Positions 18,177-27,398 of a stretch of DNA of 64,000 bases are shown here, piece by piece (the first letter of the stretch is position 1; each line of letters starts with the position of its first letter). The position numbers and the translations under genes are program-made. Origin of the DNA: Shimia sp. R10_1. Lineage in GTDB: Bacteria; Pseudomonadota; Alphaproteobacteria; Rhodobacterales; Rhodobacteraceae. The notes beneath the pieces are model-generated. The model did no database searches, was not told where the DNA came from, and saw only the letters and a program-made list of their open reading frames with translations. Location of the stretch: NCBI RefSeq assembly GCF_017744095.1, contig NZ_JAGHQX010000001.1:558001-622000 (forward strand), read 5' to 3'.

Positions 18177-18467
18177 ATGCAGGACACCCTAAGCCAACTG
18201 GCAACGCTACGACGCCCCCGCCTGCTCATCAGAGCAGCACGTGCAGGAACTCAGGACTATACGCGAAATCAGCATCTTAAGCGCGTTCTAGGCGTCACTC
18301 AGACACCGCGCAATCTAGAGGCGCTGACCCGATTAATGACGTTGGAGGCTGAACTGAACGAAGAGAGACGCAAAAACGCTGCGTCTTACTCGATCGTGCG
18401 TCATGTCGACCTGATGATCGCCATGATGGGGGAGGCCCAGCTGTTGCAGGCCTCCCGCCAAAATTAA
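18177..18467 (+). CDS. DUF6477 family protein
   Basis: A 96-residue soluble protein with no signal peptide, of a family confined, as far as I know, to Rhodobacteraceae. It begins MQDTLSQLATLRRPRLLIRAAR, the family hallmark, then TQDYTRNQHLKRVLG and a helical region LEALTRLMTLEAELNEERRKNAASYSIVRHVDLMIAMM. It is highly basic in the first half and helical in the second, so nucleic-acid or protein binding is possible but not shown. The gene converges on the second MttB gene with only six bases between stops. Function unknown. Confidence 0.78.
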   Translation: MQDTLSQLATLRRPRLLIRAARAGTQDYTRNQHLKRVLGVTQTPRNLEALTRLMTLEAELNEERRKNAASYSIVRHVDLMIAMMGEAQLLQASRQN

Positions 18468-18473
18468 CTGTGT

Positions 18474-20024
18474 TTAGACAAAAGCGTCCGGCATGGAGGC
18501 TTTCTTCTCGGCCACATAGGCGCGCAACTTGGCTTCGATCTCCGGATCAAGCGCCGGTTGCTGATACGCCCCCAGCAGCTCTTCCACCCGCGCCGCAGCC
18601 AGCGCTTGGGTGTCGCGCGCGCCTTCGTCGGCCCAGGTTTCAAACGGCTTATAATCAAGCAGCTCAGAGCGCCAGAAAGCGGATTTGAAGTTTGCCTGTG
18701 TGTGAGCACAGCCGAGATAGTGACCACCTGGCCCCACTTCGCGCACCGCATCCATCGCCTGCGCATTCTCATCATAGGCCACGCCTTCAGCCATCTTGTG
18801 CAGAACACCCAGCTGATCGGCATCCATCACGAACTTCTCAAAGCTCGACACAAGGCCACCTTCCAGCCAGCCACAGCTGTGCAGCATGAAGTTCACACCA
18901 CCGGTCAGCGCCGCGTTGTGGGTGTGTGCGGTCTCATAGGCTGCCTGCGCATCCGGGAGTTTGGAGCCACAGAGGCCACCACCAGAACGGAACGGCAGCC
19001 CCAGACGACGTGCCAGCTGGCCCGCGCCGGACAGGATCTGGCTCGCTTCAGGCGTGCCAAAGGTCGGCGCACCGGAGTTCATGTCGATGGAGGTCACAAA
19101 CGCCCCAAAGATCACCGGTGCCCCTTTGCGGATCAACTGGCTGAAGGCGATACCGGCGGTCACTTCCGCCAACACCTGCGTCAACGTGCCAACCACGCTC
19201 ACTGGTGCCATCGCACCGCCCACGATGAACGGCGAGATGATGCAGGCCTGGTTGTTCTTTGCGTAAACTTCCAGCGCGCCCATCATGATGTCGTCAAACG
19301 TCATCGGGGAGTTGATGTTGATGAGCGAGGTCATCACGGTGTTTTCCTGCACGAACTCTTTACCAAAGAGGATTTCGCACATTTCCACGCTGTCCTGCGC
19401 CCGGCTTGGCTCTGTCACAGAGCCCATGAACGGCTTGTCGCTCAAGGTCATATGCGCCAGCAGCATGTCGAGGTGACGCTTGTTCACCGCCACATCGGTT
19501 GGCTCACATACGGTACCACCAGAGTGGTGCAGCCACTTGGACATATAGCCCAGCTTCACGAATTTCTCGAAATCCGCCATGGTCGCATAACGACGGCCAC
19601 CTTCTGCGTCCCGCACAAAGGGAGGGCCATAAACCGGGGCGCACACCAGCGTATTACCACCGATTTCAACCGATTTCTCTGGATTGCGCGCGTGTTGGGT
19701 GATGCGCGACGGTGCTGTCTTGCACAGCTCACGCGCCATGCCACGTGGAATGCGCACGCGCTCCGCTTCATAGTCTACGTTCGCGCCTGCTTCTTTCCAG
19801 ATGTCCAGCGCCGCTTTGTTGTTCACAAAGTTGACGCCCACCTCTTCCAGAAGGATGTCGGCATTGGTTTCAATGATCTCAAGCGCTTCTTCATTCAGCA
19901 CTTCAAACAAGGGAATGTTGCGCTCAATGAACTTTGCGGTCTCGATTTTTACGCCAGTACGCTCCGCGCGCCGTGCGGCTCCGCCGCCCCCGCGCCCACG
20001 CCGCCGTGTCGCTGCTTCTGCCAT
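18474..20024 (-). CDS. MttB-family (trimethylamine methyltransferase superfamily) protein, second copy
   Basis: 516 residues of the MttB superfamily, again without an in-frame TAG and so non-pyrrolysine. Landmarks: LCKTAPSRITQHARNPEKSVEIGG, NTLVCAPVYGPPFV, KWLHHSGGTVCEPTDVAVNKRHLDM, AAYETAHTHNAALTGGVNFMLHSCGW and GPGGHYLGCAHTQANF. The first 25 residues are Arg/Gly/Ala-rich (MAEAATRRRGRGGGGAARRA). It is clearly diverged from the other copy, so the two probably use different methylated amines. Partner corrinoid and corrinoid-to-folate methyltransferase genes are not in the window. The ATG is preceded by GAGGATGA. Confidence 0.87.
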   Translation of the reverse strand: MAEAATRRRGRGGGGAARRAERTGVKIETAKFIERNIPLFEVLNEEALEIIETNADILLEEVGVNFVNNKAALDIWKEAGANVDYEAERVRIPRGMARELCKTAPSRITQHARNPEKSVEIGGNTLVCAPVYGPPFVRDAEGGRRYATMADFEKFVKLGYMSKWLHHSGGTVCEPTDVAVNKRHLDMLLAHMTLSDKPFMGSVTEPSRAQDSVEMCEILFGKEFVQENTVMTSLININSPMTFDDIMMGALEVYAKNNQACIISPFIVGGAMAPVSVVGTLTQVLAEVTAGIAFSQLIRKGAPVIFGAFVTSIDMNSGAPTFGTPEASQILSGAGQLARRLGLPFRSGGGLCGSKLPDAQAAYETAHTHNAALTGGVNFMLHSCGWLEGGLVSSFEKFVMDADQLGVLHKMAEGVAYDENAQAMDAVREVGPGGHYLGCAHTQANFKSAFWRSELLDYKPFETWADEGARDTQALAAARVEELLGAYQQPALDPEIEAKLRAYVAEKKASMPDAFV

Positions 20025-20180
20025 GTCTCATCCTCGCAGGCTTTTGGTCTGTCCCCATTTTTGTAGCCCGTGCCTGCACACACAAGCGGCTGATTAACGG
20101 CCTTTGACAAAAGAATGCGACATGCGAGACGGTTTTAAACGACCTCTTGGCGCGCGACGGAGGCGTCAATCCCGCTGGTA

Positions 20181-20888
20181 TCAAGCCCCATCAGCAGCTT
20201 CCCAACTCGCCTTTGAAATGCGGGGATCCAGCATCAAGGGGCGCAACAGTTTGCCCACTTCCGCCGTGCTACGCTCCTCAATGGTCAGCAAAATCTCCAA
20301 CACAGCCGTGTCACCACCGCTGTCATTGCGCGCCATTTCCGTAACGATCACCCCAGCCTGTGTCAGCGCCTTTAACGCAAGCGCCCGCACGTCCTGATCA
20401 TTTTGCGCAGGATACTGAATTTGCACCTCAAATTCCTGATTGAGCGGCACCCCGGCCCGGGTTTTGCGCTTCAGCCACTTCACCAAGGGTCGCAGCCCCA
20501 GATTGACAAACACCACCAATGCGGTGGCCAGCGCCGCAAAAGCAGGTGCCCCAGCCCCAGCCATCAATCCTACCGCTGCCGAACACCAAAGCGTCGCCGC
20601 CGTGTTCAGACCATGCACCGTAAACCCCTGACGAAAAATGATCCCTGCCCCTAGAAAACCAATGCCAGACACCACTTGCGCCGCCACCCGGGTGGGGCTC
20701 ACCTCGTCCGGAAACAACGAAGCAAACACCACATAGCTCGCCGCCCCCAGCGCCACCAACGCATTGGTGCGCAACCCAGCCATACGCTGGCGCACCTGGC
20801 GCTCTGATCCGATCAGCGCCCCGCAGAAAACCGCCAGCGCCAGATTGAGTGCCGCATCTTGCAATGGCCCATTCAACAGCTCGATCAT
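20181..20888 (-). CDS. MgtC/SapB family membrane protein
   Basis: A 235-residue inner-membrane protein with four or five N-terminal helices: [41 protein letters not shown], with the conserved GxERQxR and GLRTxxLV segments, then [30 protein letters not shown], the MgtC hallmark. The C-terminal about 85 residues form a soluble ACT-like domain. Family members contribute to growth at low Mg and to survival in macrophages, and some modulate the F-type ATPase; the role here is unknown. ATG 20888 is preferred (GAAGG upstream); a longer frame to 21014 would run toward the guaA start. Confidence 0.87.
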   Translation of the reverse strand: MIELLNGPLQDAALNLALAVFCGALIGSERQVRQRMAGLRTNALVALGAASYVVFASLFPDEVSPTRVAAQVVSGIGFLGAGIIFRQGFTVHGLNTAATLWCSAAVGLMAGAGAPAFAALATALVVFVNLGLRPLVKWLKRKTRAGVPLNQEFEVQIQYPAQNDQDVRALALKALTQAGVIVTEMARNDSGGDTAVLEILLTIEERSTAEVGKLLRPLMLDPRISKASWEAADGA

Positions 20889-21068
20889 GTATATACCTTC
20901 AATATACTTTTTCCTGTCTTGAACCATGTCAGACACCAGAGACGCAAGCGAAAATCCGACCAAACGGTCCAAATCAGAGAGCGAAAACCCTGCGCGAAGG
21001 CGCCGCAGGGGCACGCGTCCGCGCTACAGGGACTTGCGCGAAAGCCTTGCATGGCCTATGCGGCGCAC

Positions 21069-22628
21069 ATGTCCGATATTTCTCATGACCGCCTCCTCAT
21101 CATCGACTTCGGCAGCCAGGTAACACAGCTGATTGCCCGCCGCCTGCGCGAGCTGAATGTCTATTGCGAAATCCACCCTTATCAGAATGTGACAATGGAT
21201 TTTGTGCGCAGCTTTGCGCCAAAGGCCGTGATCTTCTCCGGTGGCCCCGACAGCGTGACCCGCGAAGGCTCCCCCCGCGCGCCGCAAGAGATTTTTGACT
21301 ACGGCGTGCCGATCCTTGGCATCTGCTACGGTCAGCAGACCATGATGACCCAGCTGGGCGGCAAAGTGGAAAGCGGCCATGGCACCGCCGAATTTGGCCG
21401 CGCCTATGTGACTCCGCAAAACAGCCTCGACATTCTGGATGGCTGGTTTGCCGAGGGCGACGAGCAGGTCTGGATGAGCCACGGCGATCACGTCAGCGAA
21501 ATTGCACCGGGCTTTGAGGTCTATGGCACCTCGCCCAATGCACCTTTTGCCATCACCGCAGACACCTCGCGTCACTTCTACGCCGTGCAATTCCACCCCG
21601 AGGTGCACCACACGCCAAATGGCGCGAAACTCTATGAGAACTTTGTCAAAATCGCGGGCTTCTCCGGCGACTGGACCATGGGCGCCTACCGCGAGCAGAT
21701 GGTTGAGGCGATCCGCGCACAGGTTGGCGACAAGAAAGTCATCTGCGGTCTCTCCGGCGGCGTCGACAGCTCTGTCGCGGCCGTGCTCATTCACGAAGCC
21801 ATCGGCGATCAGCTCACCTGTGTGTTTGTCGACCACGGCCTGCTGCGCAAAGGCGAGGCCGAGGAAGTTGTCACCATGTTCCGCGACAACTACAACATGC
21901 AGCTTATCCACGCCGACGAGCAGGAGCTCTTCCTTGGCGAGCTCGACGGCCAGTCCGATCCGGAAACCAAGCGCAAAATCATCGGCAAACTCTTCATCGA
22001 TGTGTTCCAGAAACACGCCGACACCATCGAAGGTGCCGAGTTCCTCGCTCAGGGCACGCTTTACCCTGACGTGATCGAAAGCGTCAGCTTCTCCGGTGGT
22101 CCTTCCGTGACCATCAAGAGCCACCACAACGTGGGCGGCCTGCCAGAGAAAATGGGCCTCAAACTGGTTGAGCCACTGCGCGAGCTCTTTAAGGATGAAG
22201 TCCGCGCTCTGGGTCGTGAACTGGGCCTGCCGCAAAGCTTCATTGGCCGCCATCCCTTCCCGGGACCGGGCCTTGCCATCCGCTGCCCCGGCGAGATCAC
22301 CCGCGAAAAACTCGACATCCTGCGCGAAGCCGATGCGATCTACATCGACCAGATCCGCAAGCACGGTCTCTATGATGAGATCTGGCAGGCCTTCGTGGCC
22401 ATTCTGCCTGTGCGCACCGTTGGCGTGATGGGCGACGGCCGCACCTATGACTACGCCTGCGCCCTGCGCGCGGTGACCTCTGTGGACGGCATGACAGCGG
22501 ATTACTATCCGTTCAGCCACGAGTTCCTCGGCGAAACCGCCACACGGATCATCAACGAAGTCAAAGGCATCAACCGCTGCACCTACGACATCACATCGAA
22601 ACCTCCTGGCACGATTGAGTGGGAGTGA
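21069..22628 (+). CDS. guaA: GMP synthase (glutamine-hydrolysing)
   Basis: 519 residues, full length. Converts XMP to GMP with ATP and glutamine-derived ammonia. The N-terminal class I amidotransferase domain has the nucleophile in ILGICYGQQ and the His/Glu of the triad in [10 protein letters not shown]; the ATP-pyrophosphatase domain carries the PP-loop [14 protein letters not shown], and the C-terminal dimerisation domain ends [20 protein letters not shown] chose ATG 21069 ([17 protein letters not shown]), which matches the family start; an ATG six codons upstream is possible. It is divergent from mgtC and ends with a terminator. Confidence 0.96.
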   Translation: MSDISHDRLLIIDFGSQVTQLIARRLRELNVYCEIHPYQNVTMDFVRSFAPKAVIFSGGPDSVTREGSPRAPQEIFDYGVPILGICYGQQTMMTQLGGKVESGHGTAEFGRAYVTPQNSLDILDGWFAEGDEQVWMSHGDHVSEIAPGFEVYGTSPNAPFAITADTSRHFYAVQFHPEVHHTPNGAKLYENFVKIAGFSGDWTMGAYREQMVEAIRAQVGDKKVICGLSGGVDSSVAAVLIHEAIGDQLTCVFVDHGLLRKGEAEEVVTMFRDNYNMQLIHADEQELFLGELDGQSDPETKRKIIGKLFIDVFQKHADTIEGAEFLAQGTLYPDVIESVSFSGGPSVTIKSHHNVGGLPEKMGLKLVEPLRELFKDEVRALGRELGLPQSFIGRHPFPGPGLAIRCPGEITREKLDILREADAIYIDQIRKHGLYDEIWQAFVAILPVRTVGVMGDGRTYDYACALRAVTSVDGMTADYYPFSHEFLGETATRIINEVKGINRCTYDITSKPPGTIEWE

Positions 22629-22657
22629 GGCACGCCGCCTTATATCTTCAACAGCCT

Positions 22658-22690
22658 ACGCCGCTCCCAACCGGGGCGGCGTTTTCTTTT
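22658..22690 (+). terminator. Intrinsic terminator of guaA
   Basis: Stem ACGCCGC/GCGGCGT (22658-22664 with 22676-22682) enclosing a short CCC/GGG pairing, followed by TTTTCTTTT, about 30 bases past the guaA stop. Confidence 0.85.
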
Positions 22691-22757
22691 GCCCACACCA
22701 AGTTTCCCCTTCCATGTGCGCCCAAGCTGCGCAACAACTTCGCAGGGAGGAACCGTT

Positions 22758-23111
22758 ATGAAGTTAACAACTGCGATCATCGCGAGCACCCTGCTCTGCC
22801 CGCTTTCAGCATTGGCGCAAAACGCGCCACTGGCCTGTGAAGGCATCAACGGCAACATTTTCCTCGGCATCGCGGGCCCGTCTGCGCAAATCTGGGGACG
22901 GGATGACACCCGCATCCAAGGCGTCGCCGTTCAGATGGATCAGGAGCACGAGGGTTTCCCCGCCGCTTGGGCGCTCAGCATCACGGGCACGCAGGCCACA
23001 TTGGTTGTTCAAGAGGCGTCCTGCAGCTCATCTGGTGGTGACTTCCCACTGTCCTTTGTCATGCTCACCAACGAACAGCTCACCCACGGCTGCTGCACCA
23101 TCGCTGAATGA
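22758..23111 (+). CDS. Small secreted protein of unknown function
   Basis: A 117-residue protein with a clear signal peptide (MKLTTAIIASTLLCPLSALA, cleavage before QNAPLACEG). The mature part of about 97 residues has four or five cysteines: one near the mature N-terminus, ASCSSSGG, and a C-terminal THGCCTIAE. The layout (short beta-rich domain ending in a Cys-containing tail after a line like PLSFVMLTNEQ) is vaguely reminiscent of COG3650-type periplasmic proteins, but I do not claim membership. AGGGAGGAAC provides a strong ribosome site. It is followed seven bases later by the monooxygenase-like gene. Confidence 0.7.
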   Translation: MKLTTAIIASTLLCPLSALAQNAPLACEGINGNIFLGIAGPSAQIWGRDDTRIQGVAVQMDQEHEGFPAAWALSITGTQATLVVQEASCSSSGGDFPLSFVMLTNEQLTHGCCTIAE

Positions 23112-23118
23112 GATTCCT

Positions 23119-23409
23119 ATGACCACGCCCCAGATCCGCCTCACCGGCCATATAGACATCCCCACAGACCGCCAGAGCGCAGTCGCCGCTGCTTTGCCCG
23201 CACACATCGCCCTGACCCGCGCAGAGCCCGGCTGCCTTTCCTTCGACGTCACCCCAGACCCAAACAAAGAAGGCCGCTATCAGGTCGCCGAGCTGTTCAC
23301 AGATCGGGCCGCCTTTGACGCCCATCAAGCCCGTGCCGCTGCCTCTGACTGGGCGAAAGTCACCGCTGGCATACCGCGCCACTATCAAATCACCGAGGTC
23401 CCCGCGTGA
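23119..23409 (+). CDS. ABM-domain (putative quinol) monooxygenase
   Basis: A 96-residue dimeric alpha/beta-barrel protein of the antibiotic-biosynthesis monooxygenase family. Characteristic stretches are IRLTGHIDIPTD, the central HIALTRAEPGCLSFDVTPDP and YQVAELFTDRAAFDAHQARAAASDW, in which FDAHQ is a family marker. Such cofactor-free or heme-associated enzymes oxidise quinols or autoinducer-like molecules; the substrate is unknown. Its stop overlaps the GTG start of the following EamA gene by three bases, indicating translational coupling. Confidence 0.84.
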   Translation: MTTPQIRLTGHIDIPTDRQSAVAAALPAHIALTRAEPGCLSFDVTPDPNKEGRYQVAELFTDRAAFDAHQARAAASDWAKVTAGIPRHYQITEVPA

Positions 23410-24278
23410 GTGATACCCTCAAAGCCGCGCTTTGGATGAGTGGCGCAATCTTCTCTTTCACCTCCATGGCCATCGCAGGCCGCGCCGTGTCTCTGGAGCT
23501 CGATACCTTCGAGATCATGATGTACCGCAGCTTCATCGGCATCATCATCGTCGTCAGCGTTGCAACCATCGCGGGCACTATGCAGGAAATCACCAGTCGC
23601 AATCTAGGATTGCATTTCATTCGAAACGCCAGCCATTTTGCGGGCCAAAATCTTTGGTTTTACGCGATCACCGCAATCCCGCTCGCACAGGTCTTTGCGC
23701 TCGAATTCACCTCCCCGATATGGGCCATCTTACTGTCCCCGCTCATCTTAGGCGAACGCTTGCGCCCGATCGGCCTTCTTGCCGCGCTGATCGGCTTTGT
23801 CGGCATCCTCATTGTCGCCCGCCCCTCGCCTGAAACCGCTGACATTGGCCAGCTTGCCGCAGCCACTGCGGCCATCGGTTTTGCCCTCTCAGCGCTCTTC
23901 ACACGCAAGCTCACGCGCAGCGAAACCATCACCTGTATTCTGTTTTACCTGACCATCATGCAGGCGGCACTTGGCCTGCTTTTTGCTGGTTTTGACGGGG
24001 ACATCGCGCTGCCGTCGCTCACCAGTTTACCTTGGGTCATATTGATCAGCTGCGCCGGGTTGGTCGCCCACTACTGCCTCACCACAGCCCTTCGACTCGC
24101 TCCCGCTGCGGTGGTGATGCCCATCGATTTTATCCGATTACCGTTGATCGCTGTTGTAGGAATGACACTCTACAGCGAAAAACTCGATATTTGGGTGATG
24201 TTGGGTGCACTGCTGATTTTTGCAGGGAATTACTTGAACATACTCATCGAAGTGCGTCGCAAATCTGCGACAGGTTGA
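23406..24278 (+). CDS. EamA/DMT-family permease
   Basis: 290 residues, ten hydrophobic segments in two EamA repeats: KAALWMSGAIFSFTSMAIAGRAV opens the first, and AAATAAIGFALSALFTRKLTRSE the second; PLAQVFALEFTSPIWAILLSPLILGERL shows the conserved Pro/Glu region of RarD/YojE-type exporters. Starts with GTG overlapping the upstream stop (GTGA). The exported substrate is unknown; coupling to an ABM-domain protein suggests handling of a small, perhaps quinone-like molecule, but this is inference only. Confidence 0.86.
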   Translation: MSDTLKAALWMSGAIFSFTSMAIAGRAVSLELDTFEIMMYRSFIGIIIVVSVATIAGTMQEITSRNLGLHFIRNASHFAGQNLWFYAITAIPLAQVFALEFTSPIWAILLSPLILGERLRPIGLLAALIGFVGILIVARPSPETADIGQLAAATAAIGFALSALFTRKLTRSETITCILFYLTIMQAALGLLFAGFDGDIALPSLTSLPWVILISCAGLVAHYCLTTALRLAPAAVVMPIDFIRLPLIAVVGMTLYSEKLDIWVMLGALLIFAGNYLNILIEVRRKSATG

Positions 24279-24389
24279 CGCGAAGTCACGGGTATTTTAC
24301 CCGATCGGCTAAGTTGACTTGGATAAAGATGCGCGAATAGCTTTGGCAGAGAAATAAAATAACTCAGGACTATACGGGACACGCATCAC

Positions 24390-25517
24390 ATGAAGAAAAT
24401 GCTTATGGGAGCCACCGCACTCGCGATGGTTGGAGGAGCATCTTACGCTGGAGGCATCGACCGCTCAGGCCAAGGTGTCAACATTCTGTTTGAGGACGGG
24501 GACTACGCACAGTTCACCTACCGCTTCGCGAATCCAAATGTGAACGGCAGAGCGGCACCTGCTGCGCCAGGGCTATTCACCGGAGCAACCGATGTGGCTG
24601 AGTCCTTCAGCAACATTTCCTTCGGCTACAAACACGAGATAAACGACAATCTCGATATCGCCTTGATCTACGACCAACCGTTTGGCGCGCATATCAACTA
24701 TATTGATGGACCATTCGCGGCAGTGAACAGCCCACTTCCCTACAATGGTCTTGCTGAAATTGACAGCGATGCGCTGACGGCATTGCTTCAGTATAACTTC
24801 GGCAATGGCTTCAGCGTTCACGGTGGTGTGCGTGCTCTGTCCGTAAATGGCGTAATTCAGTCCGGCGATGGTATTTTGAATGCCGATAGTGATTATGACT
24901 TCGGCGGCGTCTTAGGTGTCGCTTACGAAAAGCCTGAAATCGCTTTGCGCATTGCACTTACATATGCTTCCGCGATCGACAGCGGCTTCGAAGGCCAGCA
25001 TACTGCGCCAAATCTGGCAGCCACTCTGGATCGTACTTTCGACGTAGAATTTCCTGAGAGCGTCAACCTTGATTTCCAAACTGGTATTGCGGCCAACACT
25101 CTCCTATTCGGTTCGGTCCGTTGGGTTGGTTGGGGGGGCTTCAGCCTCGTCACAGACTCCTTCACGGCCCCTCAAGCAGAATGGGTGAACTTTGACGATG
25201 ATACCATCACCTACAATCTCGGTGTCGGTCGTCAGATCAACGACAAACTCTCACTCGCACTTCAGTTTGGCTATGAAAGCGCGGGCACAAGACCGTCAAC
25301 TACGGCCCTAGCACCGACCACTGGATCCCGGAGTATTGGTTTAGGCGCGACCTATCAAATCAATGAAAAGCTCTCTATCTCAGGTGCTCTGACCTATGCA
25401 AAGCCGGGCGATCAAGCGGTAAACGTAAGTGCTCCGGGTGCTGGACAGATTGGTACGCTCGAGTTTGACGACAACGAAGCATGGGGCGGCGGCATCCGCA
25501 TCGGTTACCGCTTCTAA
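24390..25517 (+). CDS. FadL/OmpP1-type outer-membrane transport protein
   Basis: 375 residues with signal peptide MKKMLMGATALAMVGGASYA and a mature N-terminus GGIDRSGQGVNILFEDGDY, the hatch-type start of FadL/OmpP1 porins. The rest alternates short amphipathic beta strands and Asn/Asp-rich turns, and the last residue is Phe (GGIRIGYRF), as needed for BAM-dependent insertion. Typical FadL channels carry long-chain fatty acids or other hydrophobic compounds across the outer membrane. At 375 residues it is somewhat shorter than E. coli FadL, as common in this group. It has its own promoter region (24279-24389) and a strong terminator, so it is a single-gene unit. Confidence 0.88.
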   Translation: MKKMLMGATALAMVGGASYAGGIDRSGQGVNILFEDGDYAQFTYRFANPNVNGRAAPAAPGLFTGATDVAESFSNISFGYKHEINDNLDIALIYDQPFGAHINYIDGPFAAVNSPLPYNGLAEIDSDALTALLQYNFGNGFSVHGGVRALSVNGVIQSGDGILNADSDYDFGGVLGVAYEKPEIALRIALTYASAIDSGFEGQHTAPNLAATLDRTFDVEFPESVNLDFQTGIAANTLLFGSVRWVGWGGFSLVTDSFTAPQAEWVNFDDDTITYNLGVGRQINDKLSLALQFGYESAGTRPSTTALAPTTGSRSIGLGATYQINEKLSISGALTYAKPGDQAVNVSAPGAGQIGTLEFDDNEAWGGGIRIGYRF

Positions 25518-25537
25518 GCGCGCACACAGATCACAAC

Positions 25538-25570
25538 AAAGCCCCGCCCATCCGGCGGGGCTTTTCTTTT
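25538..25570 (+). terminator. Intrinsic terminator of the FadL-type gene
   Basis: 11-bp perfect stem AAAGCCCCGCC/GGCGGGGCTTT with a 5-base loop, followed by TTCTTTT. Confidence 0.92.
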
Positions 25571-25619
25571 GCGCAGGTTTCGGAGTGCGCGAGCCACTGC
25601 CAAACATTAGTCTGCCCCC

Positions 25620-26546
25620 ATGACCGCAACCGTTCAAAAATCCCTGTCCCCGCGCGCCTGGGCCGAGCTCTTCCTGCTCGCCGCCCTCTGGGGCGCCGTG
25701 TTCTTCACCAACCGCATCGCGCTTGATGAGATCGGCCCAATCACTCTTGTGGCCCATCGCACTTTCTGGGCGGCGCTCCTGCTCTGGGCGCTGATCCTGA
25801 TCAGAGGCACCCCCCTTCCCAAAAGCGCGCGGCTCTGGGGGGCGTTTCTCATCATGGGGCTTTTGAACAACCTCATCCCTTTCAGCCTGCTCAACTTCGC
25901 ACAGCTCACCATCGAGAGCGGTCTCGCCTCCATCTTCAACGCCGCCACGGCCTTCTTTGGCGTGCTGCTGGCAGCAGCCTTTCTGCCGGATGAACGCCTG
26001 ACGTGGCCCAAAGCCCTTGGCGTCGCGATCGGTTTTTTGGGCGTGGCAACGGCCATTGGCCTCAAACATCTGATCACCATCGATCCCCGCTCGCTGGCGC
26101 AAATGGCGGCCCTGCTCGCCACGCTCTCTTATGGGTTTGCCGGGATCTGGGCACGCAAGCACCTTGCGGGCTGCAGCCCAACTGTGGCGGCCGCTGGCAT
26201 GCTCACATGCTCAGCGCTCATGTCCCTGCCCCTTGCTCACGTCGTCGAAGCCCCGCTCTCCCTGCACCTCACCGCCGCTACTTGGGCTTCCATTGCCTAC
26301 GGCGCCGCTCTGGGCACCGCTGGCGCCTATCTGCTCTACTACCGCCTGCTGGCCGCCGCAGGCAGCGGCAACCTGCTTCTGGTCACGCTTCTTGTGCCGC
26401 CCTTTGCCATTCTGCTTGGCACCCTGTTTCTGGGAGAAACCCTGCATCCGCGCGCCTTCACGGGCTTTGCCCTGCTCGCCTTGGGGCTGCTGGTGCTCGA
26501 TGGTCGCCTTTGGCACCGCCTGCGCAACAGACCGTCGCGTATTTAA
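25620..26546 (+). CDS. EamA/DMT-family permease
   Basis: 308 residues with about ten membrane helices: ELFLLAALWGAVFFTNRIAL opens repeat one with the usual WG motif, and MAALLATLSYGFAGIWARKHLAG opens repeat two; FLGETLHPRAFTGFALLALGLLVLDGR closes the second with the conserved GE-L/P motif. The short basic tail RLWHRLRNRPSRI is cytoplasmic. Substrate unknown. This is the third EamA permease in the window, none of them close paralogues by eye. There is little ribosome-binding sequence before ATG 25620. Confidence 0.86.
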   Translation: MTATVQKSLSPRAWAELFLLAALWGAVFFTNRIALDEIGPITLVAHRTFWAALLLWALILIRGTPLPKSARLWGAFLIMGLLNNLIPFSLLNFAQLTIESGLASIFNAATAFFGVLLAAAFLPDERLTWPKALGVAIGFLGVATAIGLKHLITIDPRSLAQMAALLATLSYGFAGIWARKHLAGCSPTVAAAGMLTCSALMSLPLAHVVEAPLSLHLTAATWASIAYGAALGTAGAYLLYYRLLAAAGSGNLLLVTLLVPPFAILLGTLFLGETLHPRAFTGFALLALGLLVLDGRLWHRLRNRPSRI

Positions 26547-26620
26547 CACATTGCCGCCTTGCCAAGTCCCGCGCGGCTTGGCACGGTCAGTCCTAAGCAA
26601 GACCACACGCGGAGGGCAGC

Positions 26621-26914
26621 ATGGCAAAAGGATATTGGATCGGACGTGTCGACGTCGAAGATGCCGAAGGCTACAAAAAATACATAGAGGCCAACGCCAA
26701 GCCCTTCGCGGAGTACGGCGCGCGCTTTCTCATCCGGGGCGGCCAGTTTGAAAACCCCGAAGGCTCCGCCCGCAGCCGCAATGTGGTGATTGAATTTCCC
26801 TCCTATGAGGCCGCTCTGGCCTGCTATCATTCCGAGGACTACCAATATGCCAAGTCCCTGCGCGAGCCTGTCAGCACAGGCGACATTGTGATCGTGGAGG
26901 GCTATGACGCATGA
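26621..26914 (+). CDS. DUF1330 family protein
   Basis: A 97-residue ferredoxin-like alpha/beta protein. MAKGYWIGRVDVEDAEGYKKYIEANAKPFAEYGARFLIRGGQFENPEG and VVIEFPSYEAALACYHSEDYQYAKSLREPVSTGDIVIVEGY are diagnostic of DUF1330, a dimeric family of unknown function related to ABM/YCII folds. GGAGGG gives a good ribosome site. The stop overlaps the start of the next gene (ATGA), so DUF1330 and TerB are translated together. Confidence 0.9.
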   Translation: MAKGYWIGRVDVEDAEGYKKYIEANAKPFAEYGARFLIRGGQFENPEGSARSRNVVIEFPSYEAALACYHSEDYQYAKSLREPVSTGDIVIVEGYDA

Positions 26915-27333
26915 TCTGGGACCAGCTTCTCCACCGCCTGCGTGGAACGCCAGACACCCCGCCTCTGCCTGAGCCGGATGAAAAGCTCGCCCTCGGCGCG
27001 CTGCTGGTGCGGGTGGCCAAATCAGACAACCACTATGACGTGGAAGAAATCGGCGCGATCGACAAGATCCTTGCCGCGTCTTTTGACCTCAACCCGATTG
27101 AGGCCGCCAAACTGCGCGCAACCTGCGAAAAGCTCGAACACGCCGCCCCCGGCACACCGGATTTTGCCACTTTGATCCGCGAAACGGTGGATTATCCGCA
27201 TCGTCTGGAAGTCGTGCAAAAGCTCGTTTCGGTGATCGAAGCCGACGGCGAACACGCGCCCGAAGAAGACGCAAGCCTGCACGAAATCGAGGCCATGCTC
27301 GGCATCAAACCAGAGGACAGCCCTGTCGGCTGA
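26911..27333 (+). CDS. TerB-family (tellurite-resistance TerB-like) protein
   Basis: 140 residues, a helical TerB/DjlA-type domain that binds divalent metal through acidic residues. Key stretches are LALGALLVRVAKSDNHYDVEEIGAIDKILAASFDLNP and LVSVIEADGEHAPEEDASLHEIEAMLGI, the two symmetric halves each containing the xADG/xSDxxYD metal motif. Cytoplasmic. Function in this clade is unknown; tellurite resistance is only a family name. A second, recognisably homologous TerB gene lies at 35476-35916, and both are ATGA-coupled to a different neighbour. Confidence 0.85.
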   Translation: MIWDQLLHRLRGTPDTPPLPEPDEKLALGALLVRVAKSDNHYDVEEIGAIDKILAASFDLNPIEAAKLRATCEKLEHAAPGTPDFATLIRETVDYPHRLEVVQKLVSVIEADGEHAPEEDASLHEIEAMLGIKPEDSPVG

Positions 27334-27398
27334 TCTAAAACATCGCCCTGAAATCTTGAAACGCTTGGTCTCCACCAGCGCTCAGGAGGCGAAGCCGA

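Noticed and set aside
20859-21068. N-terminal extension of guaA by 70 codons
   Set aside because: The translation (for example [21 protein letters not shown]) is not GuaA-like and overlaps the divergent mgtC promoter; the start at 21069 is family-typical.
18240-24380. Shared 16-base string AACTCAGGACTATACG inside DUF6477 (near 18248) and in the leader of the FadL-type gene (near 24361)
   Set aside because: One 16-mer match in 64 kb is about as likely as not by chance, and one copy lies within a coding region; no further copies were seen.
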